DNA of 64,000 nucleotides, taken from contig NC_007802.1 in the NCBI RefSeq assembly GCF_000013565.1, forward strand, positions 3,658,001 to 3,722,000, read 5' to 3'. The notes below the pieces were generated by a model. It had not been told where the DNA came from. It did no database searches and saw only the letters and a list, made by a program, of their open reading frames with translations. Made by a program: the position numbers and the translations under genes. Positions within the stretch are counted from its first letter, which is position 1, and each line of letters begins with the position of its first letter. This document shows positions 28,023 to 38,762 of the stretch, in pieces. This DNA comes from Jannaschia sp. CCS1 (GTDB lineage Bacteria; Pseudomonadota; Alphaproteobacteria; Rhodobacterales; Rhodobacteraceae).

Positions 28023-28200
28023 CGGTTCCCACAACGGGTGATCCGGCTCTGTCTGTGTCTCTCTGCAATTGGCGCATACTGGCCAAAACGGCGATCCCCC
28101 CGAATCTATAATGTGGCAGGTCTCAAACATGGCTGCTCGAATGCGACACGGGCAAGGCGCGTTAGGGATTTGTTAACCATAGGTGGGTCTAATATGAGAC

Positions 28201-28926
28201 ATGCGTTGCGCGGGGGTCACGGTTTTGGGTCTTGGCATGGTGGTGGGCCTTTTCGGCGCGCCTGCCAGTGCCGGTCCGTGGGCGCGAAGTGTCGGCGATG
28301 TGTTCGTGTCGTTTCAGGTCTCGGCCGAGGAAGCGCCCTCTGACGTGATGGCCGGTCTGTTTGAGCCGGAAACCTACCTAAGTGCGTATGGAGAGGTCGG
28401 CCTTGGCCGCAGCCTGACCCTGGGCGTCGATCTGGGCCGGGGCGAACTGAGCCGCCAAGCGGTGGGCTTTTTGCGCTATTCTCTCAGCCCACCGGATGCG
28501 ACCTGGCAATTTGCCCTGGATGCAGGGCTGGGTGTCCGCCGATTGGGCGAAGAGGACGCCCATGGTCTGGTCCGTGTCGGTGCGTCCATCGGGCGTGGGT
28601 TCGGCGGCGGAGGGGACGCATGGTATATGCCCCTGCGCCATGAAGGGGGATGGGCCACGCTCGATCTGACGGCGCTCTATGACCTGGAGATCGAAGAGCC
28701 GATCCTGCAGGCCGAGGGTACATTGGGCTTCAGCCTGACCGACCGCGCCTCAATGGTGTTTTCGGTCAAAGCCGAAGAATGGCCCGATGCGGACCTGTTG
28801 GTCACTGCCTCCCCCTCCTTCGTTTTTCAAGTTTGGGAGGGGACCTCGCTGCGTCTTGGGGCGCGAGGGGCGCTGACCGGGAGCGATACTATCGGCATCT
28901 CACTCTCGCTTTGGCAGGAGTTCTAA
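28201..28926 (+). CDS. outer-membrane beta-barrel-like protein
   Basis: This 241-residue protein has a signal peptide (MRCAGVTVLGLGMVVGLFGAPASA) and a mature part of alternating amphipathic strands with many Gly and aromatic residues. It ends in Phe (SLSLWQEF), the outer-membrane protein C-terminal signature. It probably forms a small barrel; ligand and partner are unknown. Confidence 0.65.
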   Translation: MRCAGVTVLGLGMVVGLFGAPASAGPWARSVGDVFVSFQVSAEEAPSDVMAGLFEPETYLSAYGEVGLGRSLTLGVDLGRGELSRQAVGFLRYSLSPPDATWQFALDAGLGVRRLGEEDAHGLVRVGASIGRGFGGGGDAWYMPLRHEGGWATLDLTALYDLEIEEPILQAEGTLGFSLTDRASMVFSVKAEEWPDADLLVTASPSFVFQVWEGTSLRLGARGALTGSDTIGISLSLWQEF

Positions 28927-29026
28927 ACCTACCCATTGCGTGCGGCACGCGGGCCAAAAGCCCTTCGCCTGCGCCCGACCCGCACTCGCACTCGCCCCGG
29001 ACGATATCGGCTGCTATCGTATCCCC

Positions 29027-29494
29027 ATGACAGACCCCATCCGCCCCACCGATGATGACGCCCGCACCCTCGCGCGCACTCTGATCGCAGCCGCGCGTTT
29101 CGCCGCCCTTGCCGTGCTTGACCCCGTCCGCGGCGCGCCCGTTGTCACCCGGATCGCGCTTGTCCCGGGCCCGGATTTCCGTCCATTGACCCTGATTTCC
29201 ACGCTGTCGACCCACACCACTGCGCTGGCCGCAAATCCCGTTTGCTCACTTCTGATCGGAGAGCCCGGCCCCAAGGGGGATCCCCTCACCCACCCGCGCC
29301 TGACGCTGCAAGCGCGCGCCACTGCCGCGGACAAGGACGGCCTGCGGGACCACTACCTCAGCCACTACCCCAAGGCGCAACTCTACTACGATTTCGCAGA
29401 CTTTCAGCTGACCCGGTTTGCCCCTGAAAGCGGTTTTCTAAACGGTGGGTTCGGCAAGGCCTTCCACCTGACGGCGTCTGACCTTCTGGCATGA
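29027..29494 (+). CDS. pyridoxamine 5'-phosphate oxidase-fold (HugZ-like) protein
   Basis: The 155-residue protein starts MTDPIRPTDDDARTLARTL and has the split-barrel flavin-binding pattern (AALAVLDPVRGAPVVTRIAL, then LSTHTTALAANPVCSLLIGEPGPKGDPLTHPRL). This resembles HugZ and related FMN or heme-binding proteins. The C-terminal FLNGGFGKAFHL matches the segment after the barrel in these families. The exact substrate is unknown. Confidence 0.85.
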   Translation: MTDPIRPTDDDARTLARTLIAAARFAALAVLDPVRGAPVVTRIALVPGPDFRPLTLISTLSTHTTALAANPVCSLLIGEPGPKGDPLTHPRLTLQARATAADKDGLRDHYLSHYPKAQLYYDFADFQLTRFAPESGFLNGGFGKAFHLTASDLLA

Positions 29495-29563
29495 TGGTCC
29501 CCGATCGCCCTCCGGGGCGCTTCTTCAATAGGCAGCACGAAATTTCCGTGCCATTCTGAGGAT

Positions 29564-30094
29564 ATGATTCAAACCGCAATCGACTCCACTTTGATCGGTA
29601 TCTGGCTCCTGCCCGGGCAGCCGCAGACCTACGAGATCACCGAGGACGGCAGCTATTACATCGCCGAAGCCGATGAAGCGCTGAGTTTTCAGGACGGCGG
29701 CGCCCAGATGATCTGGGGCGGGCGTACATATACCCGCGTCATCGGCGAGGGGCTGACCCCCGTGGGCACATGGCGCGAGGACAACACCGGGGACGGCTGG
29801 GACTTCACCGATGATCGCGCCTACACAATCCTGAGCGCCACCGATGAGACCGGGGAAACCTTCACCGGTATCTGGGCCCTTCGCAATGAGGGCACCAGCC
29901 TTTGGACCTGTGAAAAACAGGCCGATATCGAAACAGACGGCGCGCATATCACCTTCGTGACACCCTTGGGCGAGCGGTTCACCTATGGCTACGGTGTGGA
30001 TGACGGCATTCTGACCCTGCTCGACCCGGACACCTGGCAGGAGCTTACCCGCTACATCAGCGCGGAACGGATGGTGCGCAGCGCCGCCGGATAA
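29564..30094 (+). CDS. hypothetical beta-rich protein
   Basis: This 176-residue acidic protein has no signal peptide or membrane helix. The sequence is full of short strands (GIWLLPGQPQTYEITEDGSYYIA, TYTRVIGEGLTPVGTWRED, FTGIWALRNEGTSLWTCEKQ), suggesting a lipocalin- or META-like small barrel. The family is not recognised. It lies 69 bases after the split-barrel gene. Confidence 0.6.
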   Translation: MIQTAIDSTLIGIWLLPGQPQTYEITEDGSYYIAEADEALSFQDGGAQMIWGGRTYTRVIGEGLTPVGTWREDNTGDGWDFTDDRAYTILSATDETGETFTGIWALRNEGTSLWTCEKQADIETDGAHITFVTPLGERFTYGYGVDDGILTLLDPDTWQELTRYISAERMVRSAAG

Positions 30095-30114
30095 GTGGCC
30101 GCCGACCGCGCCCG

Positions 30115-30585
30115 CTACCAGTGCATCGTGCCCATCGCGCCCTTGATCCTGCCCGTCAGGTTCGGGGTCACCCAACCGCCATAAAAGTCACCGGGCTGGG
30201 GCGCGACGCGAACCTGGCCCACATAAGCCTCATCCAAGGATGTCGCATAAAAGGCGATGTGATCGCGCAACCCCTCAAACCGGGCGGTTGGCGCGGGGTA
30301 GCTCCAGGCCGCTCGCCGGGCGCGGCGTCCGTTGACCACAAGATCGAAATAGACCGCCCGGCCCTTCCATTCGCAAAACGTCTCAAAGCCCACGGGAACG
30401 AGGGCGGAGGTCAGGATATCGGCAGGTGGGATGTAATAGGTGGGCGCGTGATGCGTTTCCAACACGCGAAGGCCGGTATCGGTATCGGCCACAGGCACGC
30501 CATTGAAGATCGCGCGCAGGGGATACGCGGCAGGCTCCAGCGCGGGCGGGCGCGGATAATCCTGGACATCTTCGACAGGTAGCAC
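30115..30585 (-). CDS. DUF427 family protein
   Basis: I chose the GTG at 30585 because GAGGAG lies 5 bases upstream, giving 156 residues; a TTG at 30651 would extend it over the DUF4864 stop. The DUF427 motifs are clear: TYYIPPADI, FCEWKGRAVYFDLVV and AWSYPAP...LRDHIAFYA. The fold is a small beta barrel of unknown function. Confidence 0.82.
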   Translation of the reverse strand: MLPVEDVQDYPRPPALEPAAYPLRAIFNGVPVADTDTGLRVLETHHAPTYYIPPADILTSALVPVGFETFCEWKGRAVYFDLVVNGRRARRAAWSYPAPTARFEGLRDHIAFYATSLDEAYVGQVRVAPQPGDFYGGWVTPNLTGRIKGAMGTMHW

Positions 30586-30647
30586 GCGGGCTCCTCGTTC
30601 ACTGTCCACCTCGGGCGCGGCTGAGGCCTGCGCGACCGAGGTAGGTC

Positions 30648-31091
30648 TCAAGCTCCTAAAGACGGCGCGCGCAGGATTTGCACCCCGTTGATCCGCCAGC
30701 CTGCATCGGTCTCCACCATCGCATAGCCAAGGTAGTGCAGGTTGCCCGCCTGATCCACCACCTCCACCCGTTGCACGACGATTGCGCCGAAGGTTTGCAG
30801 GTCTATGAAATCAACTTCCCCCGGCTGCCACACCATCGGAAAGGCCTGTTCCACCATGCGGCCGAAGTTCTGCACATCTCCGAACTGGCCCTGAATATTC
30901 GGGCTGGCATATTGCCAGGCGTCCAGCAGCGCGCCCTCTCGGAAGGCATCGAACTGGTTGCCTATGACCGCCTCGATGTCGGGATTGGCGGGCAACACCT
31001 CTTGCGCCGCAACCGGGCGGGGCGCGACGAAGGCGGCCACGACGGCAAGGCTGAGGGCCAGGAAAACGGACAGGGCAACGGCACGGGACAT
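30648..31091 (-). CDS. DUF4864 secreted protein
   Basis: The 147-residue product starts at ATG 31091, six bases after AAGGAG; the earlier ATG at 31097 is too close to that site. It has a signal peptide (VALSVFLALSLAVVAAFVAPRPVAAQE). The mature part matches DUF4864 (VIGNQFDAFREGALLDAWQYASPNIQ), an NTF2-like fold. It precedes the DUF427 gene on the same strand. Confidence 0.82.
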   Translation of the reverse strand: MSRAVALSVFLALSLAVVAAFVAPRPVAAQEVLPANPDIEAVIGNQFDAFREGALLDAWQYASPNIQGQFGDVQNFGRMVEQAFPMVWQPGEVDFIDLQTFGAIVVQRVEVVDQAGNLHYLGYAMVETDAGWRINGVQILRAPSLGA

Positions 31092-31163
31092 GGGCATCTC
31101 CTTCTGGCGCTGGCGGGCGCGGGGCTTCACGCCAGAACACACGTAGCGCGTCATGGGAAAGTT

Positions 31164-32810
31164 TCAGCCGATCAATCGCCCTGCCAAGCCATCCTCAATC
31201 AGTTTCACCGTCTCATCGATCCCATAGAGCGCGATAAACCCCCCGAACCTTGGGCCCTGGGACGCGCCCAGAAGCACCTCGTACAGGCCAGAGAACCACG
31301 CGCGCAGCGGGTCAAAGCCGTGGGTTTTGCCGATGGCAAAGACAATGCTCTGCAGGAATTCGTCATCCTGCCAATTGACCGCTGGCAGTGGCATGTCCTT
31401 GCCCTCCTGCGCATTCTTGCGCGCAATCACGTCCAGCGCTTTCTCTGCATCGCGCAAACACACAACCAACTCTTCCATCGCGGCGCGTTCCTGATCAGTG
31501 GCGGCCCGGAACTGACGCGTTGGCTTAACGAAATCGTTGTAGTAGCGGATCGCGAAACCTGCCGCCTGATCCAGATCGGGGTTCTTTTCGGGACTGGCGT
31601 CGGGCGCATAGCGGTTGATGAACCCCCACAGCTTCTCTTTCTCCTCCGCGCCCGAGACACTGGCGAGGTTCAGAAGCATTGCAAACGGCACCACCATCGT
31701 GGAGGCAGGCACATTGTGCCCGTGGATATGGAAGACCGGGTTGGCCAACCGCTTGGCCGTGTCCTGATCTGCATAAGCACGCAATTGCTGGTGGTATTCA
31801 TCGACGGCCTTTGGGATCACATCGAAGTGCATCCGCTTGGCCGTCTTAGGCTTGGCGTACATGAAATAGGACAGGCTTTCCGTCGAGGCATAGGTCAGCC
31901 ATTCGTCGATACTGATCCCGTTGCCCGAGGATTTGGAGATCTTCTGGCCGTGTTCATCCAGAAACAGCTCGTAGGAGTAGGTCTCCGGCGCTTTCGTCCC
32001 GAGGATCTCGCAAATGCGCGAGTAAATCGGCGCATTGGTTGAGTGATCTTTGCCAAACATCTCAAAATCGACACCCAACGCAGCCCACCGCGCCCCGAAG
32101 TCCGGCTTCCATTGCAACTTCACATGGCCGCCAGTGACAGGCAGCGTCCATTCACGACCCTCCTCGTCATCGAAGGTGATCGTGTGGTCCGCTGAGTTGA
32201 CAGACTTCATCGGCACATACAGAACCCGCCCGGTTTCAGGATGGATGGGAAGAAAGATCGAATAGGTCTGCTGACGCTCATCGCGCAGGGACTTCAGCAT
32301 GACCTTCATAATGTCATCATACCGTTCCACGGCAAGCTTCAGGATCTCGTCAAACTGGCCGGACGCGTAGAATTCCGTGGCTGAGATGAAGTCATATTCA
32401 AACCCGAACGTGTCCAGGAATCGGCGCAGCATGGCGTTGTTGTGGTGGCCAAAACTCTCGTGCGTTCCGAACGGATCAGGCACGGACGTCAGCGGCCGTT
32501 GCAAATGCTCGGCCATCATGCCGCGGTTCGGCACATTGCCCGGCACCTTACGCATACCGTCCACGTCATCGGAGAAGGAAATCAGCTTCGTGGGGATATC
32601 TGAAATCACCTCGAACGCGCGGCGCACCATTGTTGTACGCAACACCTCGCCGAATGTGCCGATATGCGGCAGACCGGAGGGGCCATAGCCCGTCTCGAAC
32701 AGCACATAGCCTTTTTCGGGCGGGGCTTTCTCATACCGTTTCAACACGCGCCGCGCCTCTTCAAAGGGCCAGGCCTTGGAGGTCATCGCAGCGTCGCGCA
32801 GATCGGTCAT
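31164..32810 (-). CDS. lysK: class I lysyl-tRNA synthetase
   Basis: The 548-residue protein charges tRNA-Lys. It is the class I (archaeal-type) enzyme that replaces class II LysS in many alphaproteobacteria. The HIGH-type motif is LPHIGTFGE and the KMSKS-type motif KISKSSGN. An ATG eight codons later (MTSKAW) is an alternative start. It is divergent from terB. Confidence 0.97.
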   Translation of the reverse strand: MTDLRDAAMTSKAWPFEEARRVLKRYEKAPPEKGYVLFETGYGPSGLPHIGTFGEVLRTTMVRRAFEVISDIPTKLISFSDDVDGMRKVPGNVPNRGMMAEHLQRPLTSVPDPFGTHESFGHHNNAMLRRFLDTFGFEYDFISATEFYASGQFDEILKLAVERYDDIMKVMLKSLRDERQQTYSIFLPIHPETGRVLYVPMKSVNSADHTITFDDEEGREWTLPVTGGHVKLQWKPDFGARWAALGVDFEMFGKDHSTNAPIYSRICEILGTKAPETYSYELFLDEHGQKISKSSGNGISIDEWLTYASTESLSYFMYAKPKTAKRMHFDVIPKAVDEYHQQLRAYADQDTAKRLANPVFHIHGHNVPASTMVVPFAMLLNLASVSGAEEKEKLWGFINRYAPDASPEKNPDLDQAAGFAIRYYNDFVKPTRQFRAATDQERAAMEELVVCLRDAEKALDVIARKNAQEGKDMPLPAVNWQDDEFLQSIVFAIGKTHGFDPLRAWFSGLYEVLLGASQGPRFGGFIALYGIDETVKLIEDGLAGRLIG

Positions 32811-32927
32811 CTCATCTCATCCCATGGAAACGGGGCCAAATTGCCCAAAAGTTAATCCAGGGCCACGCCCTATTGTCTGGGACGCTCCTCGTCAATAAAT
32901 GACACCCCAGCACAGGAGAGTTGGCAA

Positions 32928-33344
32928 ATGTCCGATCACAGTTTCACCCCCGAAGACAGCCTCGTGGCCGTGATGGTTGGGATGTCCGTATCCGATGAGA
33001 CGATCCGCACCGAGGAGTTGCTGTCCATTGAGCAGATGGTGAACTACCTGCCCGTGTTCGGCGGATATGACATTGACCGGATGCGACGGGTGGCCAGCAC
33101 GGTGCTGGAGCTTTTTGAGGTTGAGGACGGGTTGGACGCGTTCTTTGGCCTGGTGAAGGCGGATCTGCCCGCGCACCTCTTTGAAACGGCCTATGCCCTG
33201 GCCTGCGATGTCGCCGCTGCCGATGGCAAATTGGCCCAGGCGGAACTGCGGTTCTTGCAGGAGCTACGCGATGAACTTGAGATCGACCGCCTCCATGCCA
33301 GCGCCATTGAACGCGGGGCGCGGGCGCGGCATCAGACGGTTTGA
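32928..33344 (+). CDS. TerB-family protein
   Basis: The 138-residue helical protein has the TerB pattern: acidic metal-binding clusters around ETIRTEELLSIEQMV and ACDVAAADGKLAQAELRFLQ. TerB-like proteins are cytoplasmic or membrane-associated and are linked to tellurite and other stress responses; here it stands alone. GGAGAG precedes the ATG. The 3' end overlaps the convergent gene by 13 bases. Confidence 0.88.
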   Translation: MSDHSFTPEDSLVAVMVGMSVSDETIRTEELLSIEQMVNYLPVFGGYDIDRMRRVASTVLELFEVEDGLDAFFGLVKADLPAHLFETAYALACDVAAADGKLAQAELRFLQELRDELEIDRLHASAIERGARARHQTV

Positions 33345-33895
33345 CGGGTTAGCAGCGCCAGACTTTCGTCCACAAAGGCCCTCTCTTCGCGGGTCAGAAT
33401 AGTTGCCCGGGGATAGATCGGATTTGAACGGTCGTTTCGGATCGGGTGATGCCACCCCCCTGTCGTTTCAAAAAATGCGGTCGCGCCCGCCGCGCCGAAC
33501 TCCTGCAGATAGCCTTGAATGACCGTATCGAGGTAGCTCAGCAGGATCGGATGGTCCGTTGTATCCACGTGCCGCTGCTCGACCGCGTAAATCTGTACGT
33601 CAACGCCCGACGGCAGATCCGCAGGTGCCCCATGGCGGATGTCGGTCACACGGTGGCGCGCATACGCGGCCTCGCGCAGATCAAGCGCCGCCCAATCGGC
33701 ACCGGGCACCTCAGCGATCAGGCCGGTGATCTCTCCACCCGAATCAGGTTCAGCGGTCAGGAACGCAACGTCTCGGAGGGCCGTCCCCCTCCAGATGCGC
33801 CGCCAGCCTGTCACATGGGCCGGAAACGTTCGGGGGTAGGCGTGGGTTTTGCGGTTCACGAGGCTGCCATAGCCAAAGAAATACGGGTCTTTCAT
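33332..33895 (-). CDS. gamma-glutamylcyclotransferase family protein
   Basis: The 187-residue protein starts MKDPYFFGYGSLVNRKTHAYP, the GGCT-like YGSL substrate-binding loop. The catalytic Glu position probably corresponds to the segment LREAAYARHRV. Such enzymes release 5-oxoproline from gamma-glutamyl amines or glutathione. It is divergent from the glycine riboswitch. Confidence 0.85.
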   Translation of the reverse strand: MKDPYFFGYGSLVNRKTHAYPRTFPAHVTGWRRIWRGTALRDVAFLTAEPDSGGEITGLIAEVPGADWAALDLREAAYARHRVTDIRHGAPADLPSGVDVQIYAVEQRHVDTTDHPILLSYLDTVIQGYLQEFGAAGATAFFETTGGWHHPIRNDRSNPIYPRATILTREERAFVDESLALLTRQTV

Positions 33896-33977
33896 GTATT
33901 CGGGATGCGCCAGTTCGCGATCCCCGGCAACCCCTCTTGATCCGCGCGCGGCTCTCTGTATTCTGCCGCACGCAACC

Positions 33978-34149
33978 GTAGGGAGACTCTTGGGCGCGCA
34001 AACCACGCGCACCCCAGGGCCGAAGGAGCAACCGCCCCGGTAAACTCTCAGGCAAACGGACCTGTGGTTGTGGACATAACTCTGGAGAGTGAGGGCAGTG
34101 CCCCTCCGCCGAAGGGATAACGATCTCAGGCCGAAGGACAGAGGGGGCA
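33978..34149 (+). ncRNA. tandem glycine riboswitch
   Basis: Two glycine aptamers lie in series before gcvT. The first (about 33978-34068) contains GGGAGACTC, GCCGAAGGAGCAA and AAACTCTCAGGCAAACGGACC. The second (about 34080-34149) contains CTGGAGAGTG, GCCGAAGGGATAACGATCTC and AGGCCGAAGGACAGAGGGG. Glycine binding is known to turn on the glycine cleavage operon in this arrangement. The gcvT ribosome binding site is about 60 bases downstream. Confidence 0.95.
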
Positions 34150-34220
34150 TCAGGAGGGCGCAGCGGAGGGCTGCGTTTGCATGATGCCGGGCCACACGCG
34201 TCCCGGATAAGGAGGCGGCG

Positions 34221-35321
34221 ATGGCCGACGGCGATCTGAAGACACTGGCCTTGGCCGATCTGCATAAGGAGCTTGGCGGCAAATTCGTCGGCTTTGCGGG
34301 CTATTCCATGCCCGTCCAATACCCAACCGGCGTCATGGCCGAGCATCTGTGGACACGCGAAAACGCCGGCCTGTTTGACGTCAGTCACATGGGCCAAGTC
34401 GTGCTGCCCGCCGATGCGGATCTTGAGGCGCTGGTGCCGGTGGATGTGCTTGGCCTTGCAGAGGGTCGCCAGCGATACGGTTTTTTCACAAATGACACGG
34501 GCGGTGTGCTCGACGATCTGATGATTGCACGCGGTCCTGATGGATTGTTCCTGGTTGTGAATGCCGGGTGCAAAGCGGCCGACATTGCCCATCTACGCGC
34601 GCATATGAACGGGGTGGAGGTGATCGAGGACCGCGCCCTTCTGGCCCTGCAAGGGCCCAAGGCAGATGCGGCGCTGGCCAAGCTGATCCCCGGTGCCGCC
34701 GATATGCGCTTCATGGATTCCACGCGGATGGCGTGGGACGGGGCGGAGCTGTGGATCAGCCGATCCGGCTACACCAGCGAAGACGGGTTCGAGATATCGA
34801 TCCCGGATAAGCGGGCTGAGGCCTTTGCGCGCGCGTTATTGGCGGACGACCGTGTCCAGCCCATCGGTCTTGGGGCGCGGGACTCGCTCCGTTTGGAAGC
34901 GGGCCTGCCGCTTTACGGCCAGGACATGACACCGTCCATCAGCCCCGTCGAGGCCGGACAGGCCTGGGCCATCGGCAAGGTCCGGCGCACAGGCGGTGAC
35001 CGTGCCGGCGGGTTCCCCGGTGCGGAGGTCTTGTTGGATCAACTGGCTAATGGCGCGCCCCGTCGCCGCGCGGGTCTTTTGCCAGAAGGTCGCGCGCCGA
35101 TGCGCGCAGGCGTGGAGATTTTCGCGAGCCCGGACACACAGACACCCATCGGCGTTGTCACGTCCGGCGGCTTTGGCCCAACCCTCGGCGCGCCCATGGC
35201 GTTGGCGCTGATCGCCGCCGACACGCCCAAAGACATCCCCTTGTTTGGTGACGTGCGCGGCAAACGCCTGCCCGTCGCACAGACCAAACTTCCTTTCACA
35301 CCCCCCGGCTACAAACGCTGA
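34221..35321 (+). CDS. gcvT: glycine cleavage system aminomethyltransferase (T protein)
   Basis: The 366-residue protein transfers the methylene group from the H-protein aminomethyl-lipoate to tetrahydrofolate. It starts behind AAGGAGG. Family features are GFAGYSMPVQYPTGVMAEH, the catalytic FDVSHMGQV, RSGYTSEDGFEI and DSLRLEAGLPLYGQD. It is the first gene of gcvT-gcvH-gcvP under the glycine riboswitch. Confidence 0.98.
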   Translation: MADGDLKTLALADLHKELGGKFVGFAGYSMPVQYPTGVMAEHLWTRENAGLFDVSHMGQVVLPADADLEALVPVDVLGLAEGRQRYGFFTNDTGGVLDDLMIARGPDGLFLVVNAGCKAADIAHLRAHMNGVEVIEDRALLALQGPKADAALAKLIPGAADMRFMDSTRMAWDGAELWISRSGYTSEDGFEISIPDKRAEAFARALLADDRVQPIGLGARDSLRLEAGLPLYGQDMTPSISPVEAGQAWAIGKVRRTGGDRAGGFPGAEVLLDQLANGAPRRRAGLLPEGRAPMRAGVEIFASPDTQTPIGVVTSGGFGPTLGAPMALALIAADTPKDIPLFGDVRGKRLPVAQTKLPFTPPGYKR

Positions 35322-35348
35322 CATCGACGAAACACGACGGAGACACCG

Positions 35349-35711
35349 ATGAAATTCACTGAAGACCACGAATGGCTGAACGCCGACGGCGACGTTATCA
35401 CTGTTGGCATCACCGAACACGCCGCCACGCAACTGGGCGATGTCGTCTATGTCGAGTTGCCCGAGGTGGAAACCAAAGTGTCCAAGGGTGACGAAATTGT
35501 GGTGATCGAGAGTGTCAAAGCCGCTTCCGACATCATCGCGCCGCTGGATGGTGAAATCGTGGAGGTCAACGACGCGCTCGCCGACAAACCCGCCCTCGTC
35601 AACGAGGACGCCATGGGCGCGGCCTGGTTCTTCAAGATCAAGGTCGAGAGCGCCGACGCGTTGGACGACTACATGTCCGAGGACGAATACAAGGATCTCG
35701 TCGGGGACTAA
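35349..35711 (+). CDS. gcvH: glycine cleavage system H protein
   Basis: The 120-residue lipoyl carrier has its lipoylated Lys57 in [10 protein letters not shown] and the typical [20 protein letters not shown]. It shuttles the aminomethyl group between P, T and L proteins. It lies 27 bases after gcvT. Confidence 0.98.
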   Translation: MKFTEDHEWLNADGDVITVGITEHAATQLGDVVYVELPEVETKVSKGDEIVVIESVKAASDIIAPLDGEIVEVNDALADKPALVNEDAMGAAWFFKIKVESADALDDYMSEDEYKDLVGD

Positions 35712-35814
35712 GGGGCCAGCCTCCAACCGGGGGCATTACTGCCCAATTTCCCGCGGTTTTTTTGACAAGATGACAGCGCAAGACCTCAGACAGGTATTGC
35801 CGATGGAGTGACCG

Positions 35815-38646
35815 ATGCCCTGGACGACCACCGACTACGATCCCACCGATTTCGCCAACCGCCGCCATATCGGCCCGTCCCCCGCCGAGATGGCGGAGAT
35901 GCTGGAATTCGTCGGCGCGGACAGCCTTGATGCGCTGATCGACGACACCGTCCCGGCCTCTATCCGGCAGGCAGGCGCGCTAGACTGGGCGGCGATGTCA
36001 GAGGCCGAGCTGCTGGATCACATGCGGGCCATTGCGGACAAGAACAAGCCCATGGTCTCGATGATCGGTCAGGGGTATTTCGGCACCCATACGCCGCCCG
36101 CGATCCAGCGTAACGTGCTGGAGAACCCGGCGTGGTACACGGCCTACACTCCGTATCAGCCCGAAATCGCACAGGGGCGGCTGGAGGCGCTCCTGAACTT
36201 CCAGACCATGGTGGCGGACCTGACGGGTCTGCCGGTGGCCAATGCCTCGCTGCTGGATGAGGCGACGGCGGCTGCCGAAGCGATGGTCATGGCGCAGCGT
36301 GCCTCCAAATCCAAGGCGCGGACGTTTTTCGTGGACGAGACCTGCCACCCCCAAACAATCGCCGTGATCCAGACCCGGGCCGAGCCTTTGGGCATTGAGG
36401 TTCGTGTGGGTGATGCAGCCATGCTGGACGCCGACGCCGTGTTTGGCGCAATCTTCCAGTATCCGTGCACGTTTGGGGGCCTGCGCGACCCCTCGGCCCA
36501 GATCGAGGCGTTGCACGAGGCCAAGGCCATCGCGGTCGTGGCGACGGACCTCCTGGCGCTGACCGTCCTGAAGGAACCCGGTGCCATGGGCGCGGATATC
36601 GCCGTGGGATCCGCGCAACGCTTCGGCGTGCCTTTGGGATATGGCGGCCCCCACGCCGCGTTCATGTCTTGCCGTGACGCGCTGAAACGCTCTCTGCCCG
36701 GGCGCATCGTGGGCGTCTCTGTTGATAGCCATGGTCAGAACGCTTACCGCCTGTCGCTGCAAACGCGCGAACAGCACATCCGCCGCGAAAAGGCGACATC
36801 GAACGTCTGCACAGCCCAGGCCTTGCTCGCCGTCATGGCCAGCTTCTACGCGGTTTTCCACGGCCCCAAAGGCCTGCGGGCCATCGCGGAGCGGGTTCAC
36901 ATGCGCGCCGTCCGCCTTGCGGCGTCACTGTCGGCGGGGGGCTTTGCGCCGGACAACGACACGTTTTTCGACACGCTCACCGTGCATGTGGGCGACAAGC
37001 AATCGCGCATCATGGCCGCCGCCGTGGCCCGCGGGATCAACCTGCGCGATGTGGGCGCGGACCGCATCGGGATCTCTGTCGATGAGGTCACGACCGACGC
37101 TCATATCGAGGCCGTCTGCCGTGCCTTCGGGGTCCTCAAGGCCCCGGCTCCAAAAGCGCCTGCGATCTCCGATGACCTGCTGCGCATGTCGGATTACCTG
37201 ACCCATCCGATCTTCCACATGAACCGCGCGGAATCCGAGATGATGCGCTACATGCGTCGCCTGTCGGACCGCGACCTGGCGCTGGACCGCGCGATGATCC
37301 CCCTGGGCTCCTGCACCATGAAGCTGAATGCGGCGGTGGAGATGATGCCCATCACCTGGCCCGAATTTGGCAACCTGCATCCCTTCGCGCCCGCCGATCA
37401 GGCGGAAGGCTACGCCGAAATGCTGGAAGACCTCTCTGCCAAGCTCTGCGACATCACCGGCTATGACGCGATGTCGATGCAGCCGAACTCGGGCGCGCAG
37501 GGCGAATACGCAGGCCTCCTGACGATTGCCGCCTATCATCGCGCGCGCGGGGAGACGCGTAACATCTGTCTGATCCCCGTCTCGGCCCATGGCACCAACC
37601 CGGCCTCCGCCCAGATGGCGGGCATGCAGGTCGTCGTGGTGAAATCCCAAGAGGACGGCGATATCGATCTGGTCGATTTCCGTGCCAAGGCCGAGGCGGC
37701 GGGCGACAAGCTGGCGGCCTGCATGATCACCTACCCCTCCACCCACGGCGTGTTCGAGGAAAGCGTGCGGGAGGTTTGCGAGATCACCCATGAATTAGGT
37801 GGGCAGGTGTATCTGGATGGCGCGAACCTCAACGCCATGGTGGGGCTGTCGAAGCCGGGCGAATTGGGCGCGGATGTCAGCCACCTGAACCTGCACAAGA
37901 CCTTCTGCATCCCCCACGGCGGCGGCGGTCCGGGCATGGGACCGATCGGCGTAAAGGCACACCTCGCGCCACATCTTCCGGGCCATCCAGAGACTGGCGG
38001 TACGCAGGGTCCGGTCTCTGCCGCGCCCTATGGCTCAGCCTCAATCCTGCCGATTTCCTATGCCTACGTGCACCTCATGGGCGGCTCCGGCCTGACCCAG
38101 GCGACCAAGGTCGCGATCCTCGGCGCCAACTACATCGCCAAGCGGTTGGAGGGAGATTACGGCGTCCTTTTCAAAGGCAAGACCGGGCGCGTCGCCCATG
38201 AATGTATCCTCGACACCCGCCCCTTCGCCGAGGCCGGGATTACCGTTGACGATATCGCGAAACGACTGATGGATCACGGCTTCCACGCGCCCACAATGAG
38301 CTGGCCCGTGGCGGGCACCCTGATGGTGGAGCCCACGGAGTCGGAGACAAAGGCCGAACTTGACCGCTTCATCACCGCAATGCAGGCGATCCGGGCCGAG
38401 ATTGCCGAGGTAGAGGACGGTTTGCCCGCAGGCGACAGCCCCCTGCACCACGCACCCCACACGATGGAGGATCTGGTGCGCGACTGGGACCGGGCCTACA
38501 CCCGGGAACAGGGTTGCTTCCCGCCGGGCGCGTTCCGCGTCGACAAATACTGGCCACCCGTGAACCGCGTGGACAATGTGGCGGGCGACCGAAACCTGAT
38601 CTGCACCTGCCCACCGTTGGAGGAATATCTGGACGCTGCCGAGTGA
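35815..38646 (+). CDS. gcvP: glycine dehydrogenase (decarboxylating), P protein
   Basis: The single-chain 943-residue P protein decarboxylates glycine with PLP; the PLP-binding Lys lies in [18 protein letters not shown]. The start follows GGAG. It is separated from gcvH by 103 bases containing a run of seven T at 35757-35763 that lacks a clear stem, so a partial internal terminator is possible but unproven. Confidence 0.98.
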   Translation: MPWTTTDYDPTDFANRRHIGPSPAEMAEMLEFVGADSLDALIDDTVPASIRQAGALDWAAMSEAELLDHMRAIADKNKPMVSMIGQGYFGTHTPPAIQRNVLENPAWYTAYTPYQPEIAQGRLEALLNFQTMVADLTGLPVANASLLDEATAAAEAMVMAQRASKSKARTFFVDETCHPQTIAVIQTRAEPLGIEVRVGDAAMLDADAVFGAIFQYPCTFGGLRDPSAQIEALHEAKAIAVVATDLLALTVLKEPGAMGADIAVGSAQRFGVPLGYGGPHAAFMSCRDALKRSLPGRIVGVSVDSHGQNAYRLSLQTREQHIRREKATSNVCTAQALLAVMASFYAVFHGPKGLRAIAERVHMRAVRLAASLSAGGFAPDNDTFFDTLTVHVGDKQSRIMAAAVARGINLRDVGADRIGISVDEVTTDAHIEAVCRAFGVLKAPAPKAPAISDDLLRMSDYLTHPIFHMNRAESEMMRYMRRLSDRDLALDRAMIPLGSCTMKLNAAVEMMPITWPEFGNLHPFAPADQAEGYAEMLEDLSAKLCDITGYDAMSMQPNSGAQGEYAGLLTIAAYHRARGETRNICLIPVSAHGTNPASAQMAGMQVVVVKSQEDGDIDLVDFRAKAEAAGDKLAACMITYPSTHGVFEESVREVCEITHELGGQVYLDGANLNAMVGLSKPGELGADVSHLNLHKTFCIPHGGGGPGMGPIGVKAHLAPHLPGHPETGGTQGPVSAAPYGSASILPISYAYVHLMGGSGLTQATKVAILGANYIAKRLEGDYGVLFKGKTGRVAHECILDTRPFAEAGITVDDIAKRLMDHGFHAPTMSWPVAGTLMVEPTESETKAELDRFITAMQAIRAEIAEVEDGLPAGDSPLHHAPHTMEDLVRDWDRAYTREQGCFPPGAFRVDKYWPPVNRVDNVAGDRNLICTCPPLEEYLDAAE

Positions 38647-38762
38647 GGGCTAAGGTCCCGTATCGCGAACTGTGCTCCGGGGCTTTTCCATTTCACCCAT
38701 TTGGCCGTCAAGAATGTGTCGACAAAACAGCCCGCGGACCTGCCAAGCCTTTGTCCTGTACT

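Noticed and set aside
35757-35763. Intrinsic terminator between gcvH and gcvP (run of seven T)
   Set aside because: No stable stem directly precedes the T-run, and gcvP clearly belongs to the operon.
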